Assembly: GCA_947565485.1 (NCBI GenBank)
Contig: CANOGG010000059.1
Span: forward strand, 1-7,141
Reading direction: 5' to 3'
Origin: an uncultured Mycoplasma sp.
GTDB lineage: Bacteria; Bacillota_I; Bacilli_A; RF39; UBA660
DNA: 7,141 bases
Positions 6,494 to 7,141 of this stretch are shown here, in pieces. The notes under the pieces are model-generated. The model did no database searches. It saw only the letters and a program-made list of their open reading frames with translations, and was not told the origin of the DNA. How positions within the stretch are numbered: position 1 is the first letter of the stretch; each line of letters opens with the position of its first letter. Made by a program: the position numbers and the translations under genes.

Positions 6494-6713
6494 GGATGAA
6501 AGAAATTCATCAAATAAAAAATATAAACTTCATCAGGAACTTAACATTTATCTATAACCTTTCTTGATGATGTTAAATATTTTTTATTCTCCCTAGTTAT
6601 TAAACCTATGTTTCCTTTCCATCATAGGTATACCTACTCTCGTTTGTAGGTAATGCTATTTTCATAATTAATTAGGGTATGCTTAACATCAATTGATGTT
6701 AAGCTTTTTATTT
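6494..6713 (+). ncRNA. Predicted structured RNA of about 220 nt, family unknown (small RNA or trpS leader)
   Basis: The unit is bounded by a good promoter and an intrinsic terminator and carries no convincing ORF. Nearly all of it can pair. Hairpin 1: GATGAA 6495-6500 with TTCATC 6506-6511, at the very 5' end. Hairpin 2, a long helix: 6513-6524 with 6577-6588 (12 A-T pairs), a short irregular stretch, then CATCAGGAA 6531-6539 with TTCTTGATG 6561-6569, and a 21-nt loop. Three-way junction: closing stem CCCTAGTTA 6591-6599 with TAATTAGGG 6669-6677 (one wobble), enclosing hairpin 3 (ACCTATG 6604-6610 with CATAGGT 6623-6629, 12-nt loop) and hairpin 4 (TACCTAC 6631-6637 with GTAGGTA 6646-6652, 8-nt loop). 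Last comes the terminator, 6681-6704. I looked for hallmarks of T-box leaders, tmRNA, RNase P, SRP and 6S RNA and found none. The next gene is trpS, which has its own promoter, so both a free small RNA and a terminating trpS leader are possible. The fold was derived by hand. Confidence 0.6.
6681..6713 (+). terminator. Strong intrinsic terminator of the structured RNA
   Basis: A perfect 24-nt palindrome with arms GCTTAACATCAA and TTGATGTTAAGC (6681-6704) is followed directly by TTTTTATTT. As RNA the central bases would form the loop, leaving about 10 pairs. There is no T-tract on the other side, so it acts on the plus strand only. Its arms resemble sequence in hairpin 2 of the same RNA (CTTAACAT at 6540-6547, TGATGTTAA at 6568-6576), which allows alternative pairing. 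Confidence 0.85.
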
Positions 6714-6769
6714 CCGCTAACTTAACCCTTGTAAAGCCTAAATATTTTACGTCTAATAAAACATTTTTA

Positions 6770-6799
6770 TTTACAGTTTTAACCCATAAGTGCTATAAT
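6770..6799 (+). promoter_or_regulatory. Sigma-A type promoter for trpS
   Basis: TTTACA (6770-6775) and a perfect TATAAT (6794-6799) are 18 nt apart, with TGC directly before the -10 (extended TGn). Transcription would begin around 6805-6806, only about 10 nt before the trpS ATG. The 56 nt between the upstream terminator and this promoter (6714-6769) show nothing further that I can name. Confidence 0.7.
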
Positions 6800-6803
6800 T
6801 TAA

Positions 6804-7141
<338 letters not shown>

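Noticed and set aside
6496..6567. 23-codon ORF starting 2 nt after the predicted RNA start (MKEIHQIKN...), as a trpS leader peptide
   Set aside because: It has no Shine-Dalgarno site and no Trp codon. It ends in TGA while the complete genes here use TAA, and its bases are better explained by hairpins 1 and 2.
6591..6677. Purine-type riboswitch, because of the three-way junction with two 7-bp arms
   Set aside because: Only one base separates the two arms, whereas the purine aptamer needs a longer conserved J2/3. The junction bases do not match either.
6494..6713. tmRNA, RNase P RNA, SRP RNA or 6S RNA
   Set aside because: There is no tRNA-like ends or tag peptide, no GAGGAAAGTC core, no SRP domain IV GGAAG-type loop, and no single long rod with a central bubble.

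Overview
The window is strongly AT-rich DNA (roughly 30% G+C by eye) with the gene content and signals of a low-GC Gram-positive bacterium (Bacillota). Signals are sigma-A type promoters, several with an extended TGn -10, strong Shine-Dalgarno sites, TAA stops on every complete gene, and TGG for Trp with no in-frame TGA. The last point argues against the Mycoplasma genetic code. A D,D-carboxypeptidase-like protein implies a peptidoglycan wall. The protein sequences feel closest to uncultured gut Bacilli such as the RF39 group, but that is an impression and was not tested by a search.

Layout. Positions 1-2378 (+) hold the 3' nine-tenths of rnr (RNase R), which overlaps smpB by 20 nt. This is the classic Bacillota order of ribosome-rescue and RNA-decay genes and ends at a probable terminator. 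A six-helix DUF308/HdeD-like membrane protein follows on the minus strand (2413-2931). A compact divergent promoter region (2958-3023) separates it from a two-gene plus-strand operon. That operon encodes an unrecognised 565-residue soluble protein and a 162-residue protein with a DUF1700-like N-terminus and two membrane segments. The operon ends at a bidirectional hairpin terminator (5222-5247), shared with the convergent gene for a membrane-anchored VanY/LdcB-type peptidase (5246-6373, minus).

Positions 6374-6815 lie between the peptidase gene and trpS, whose first 108 codons end the window. This stretch holds a minus-strand promoter for the peptidase with a 15-bp palindrome in its spacer. 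It also holds a self-contained plus-strand transcription unit: promoter at 6459-6487, predicted start near 6494, and a perfect 24-nt palindrome plus T-tract at 6681-6713. The predicted RNA of about 220 nt folds almost completely into hairpins, including a long helix and a three-way junction. It matches no RNA family I recognise. trpS then has its own promoter about 57 nt further on. The RNA could be a stand-alone small RNA or a terminating leader for trpS. It is the best candidate for something undescribed here, followed by the 565/162-residue gene pair.
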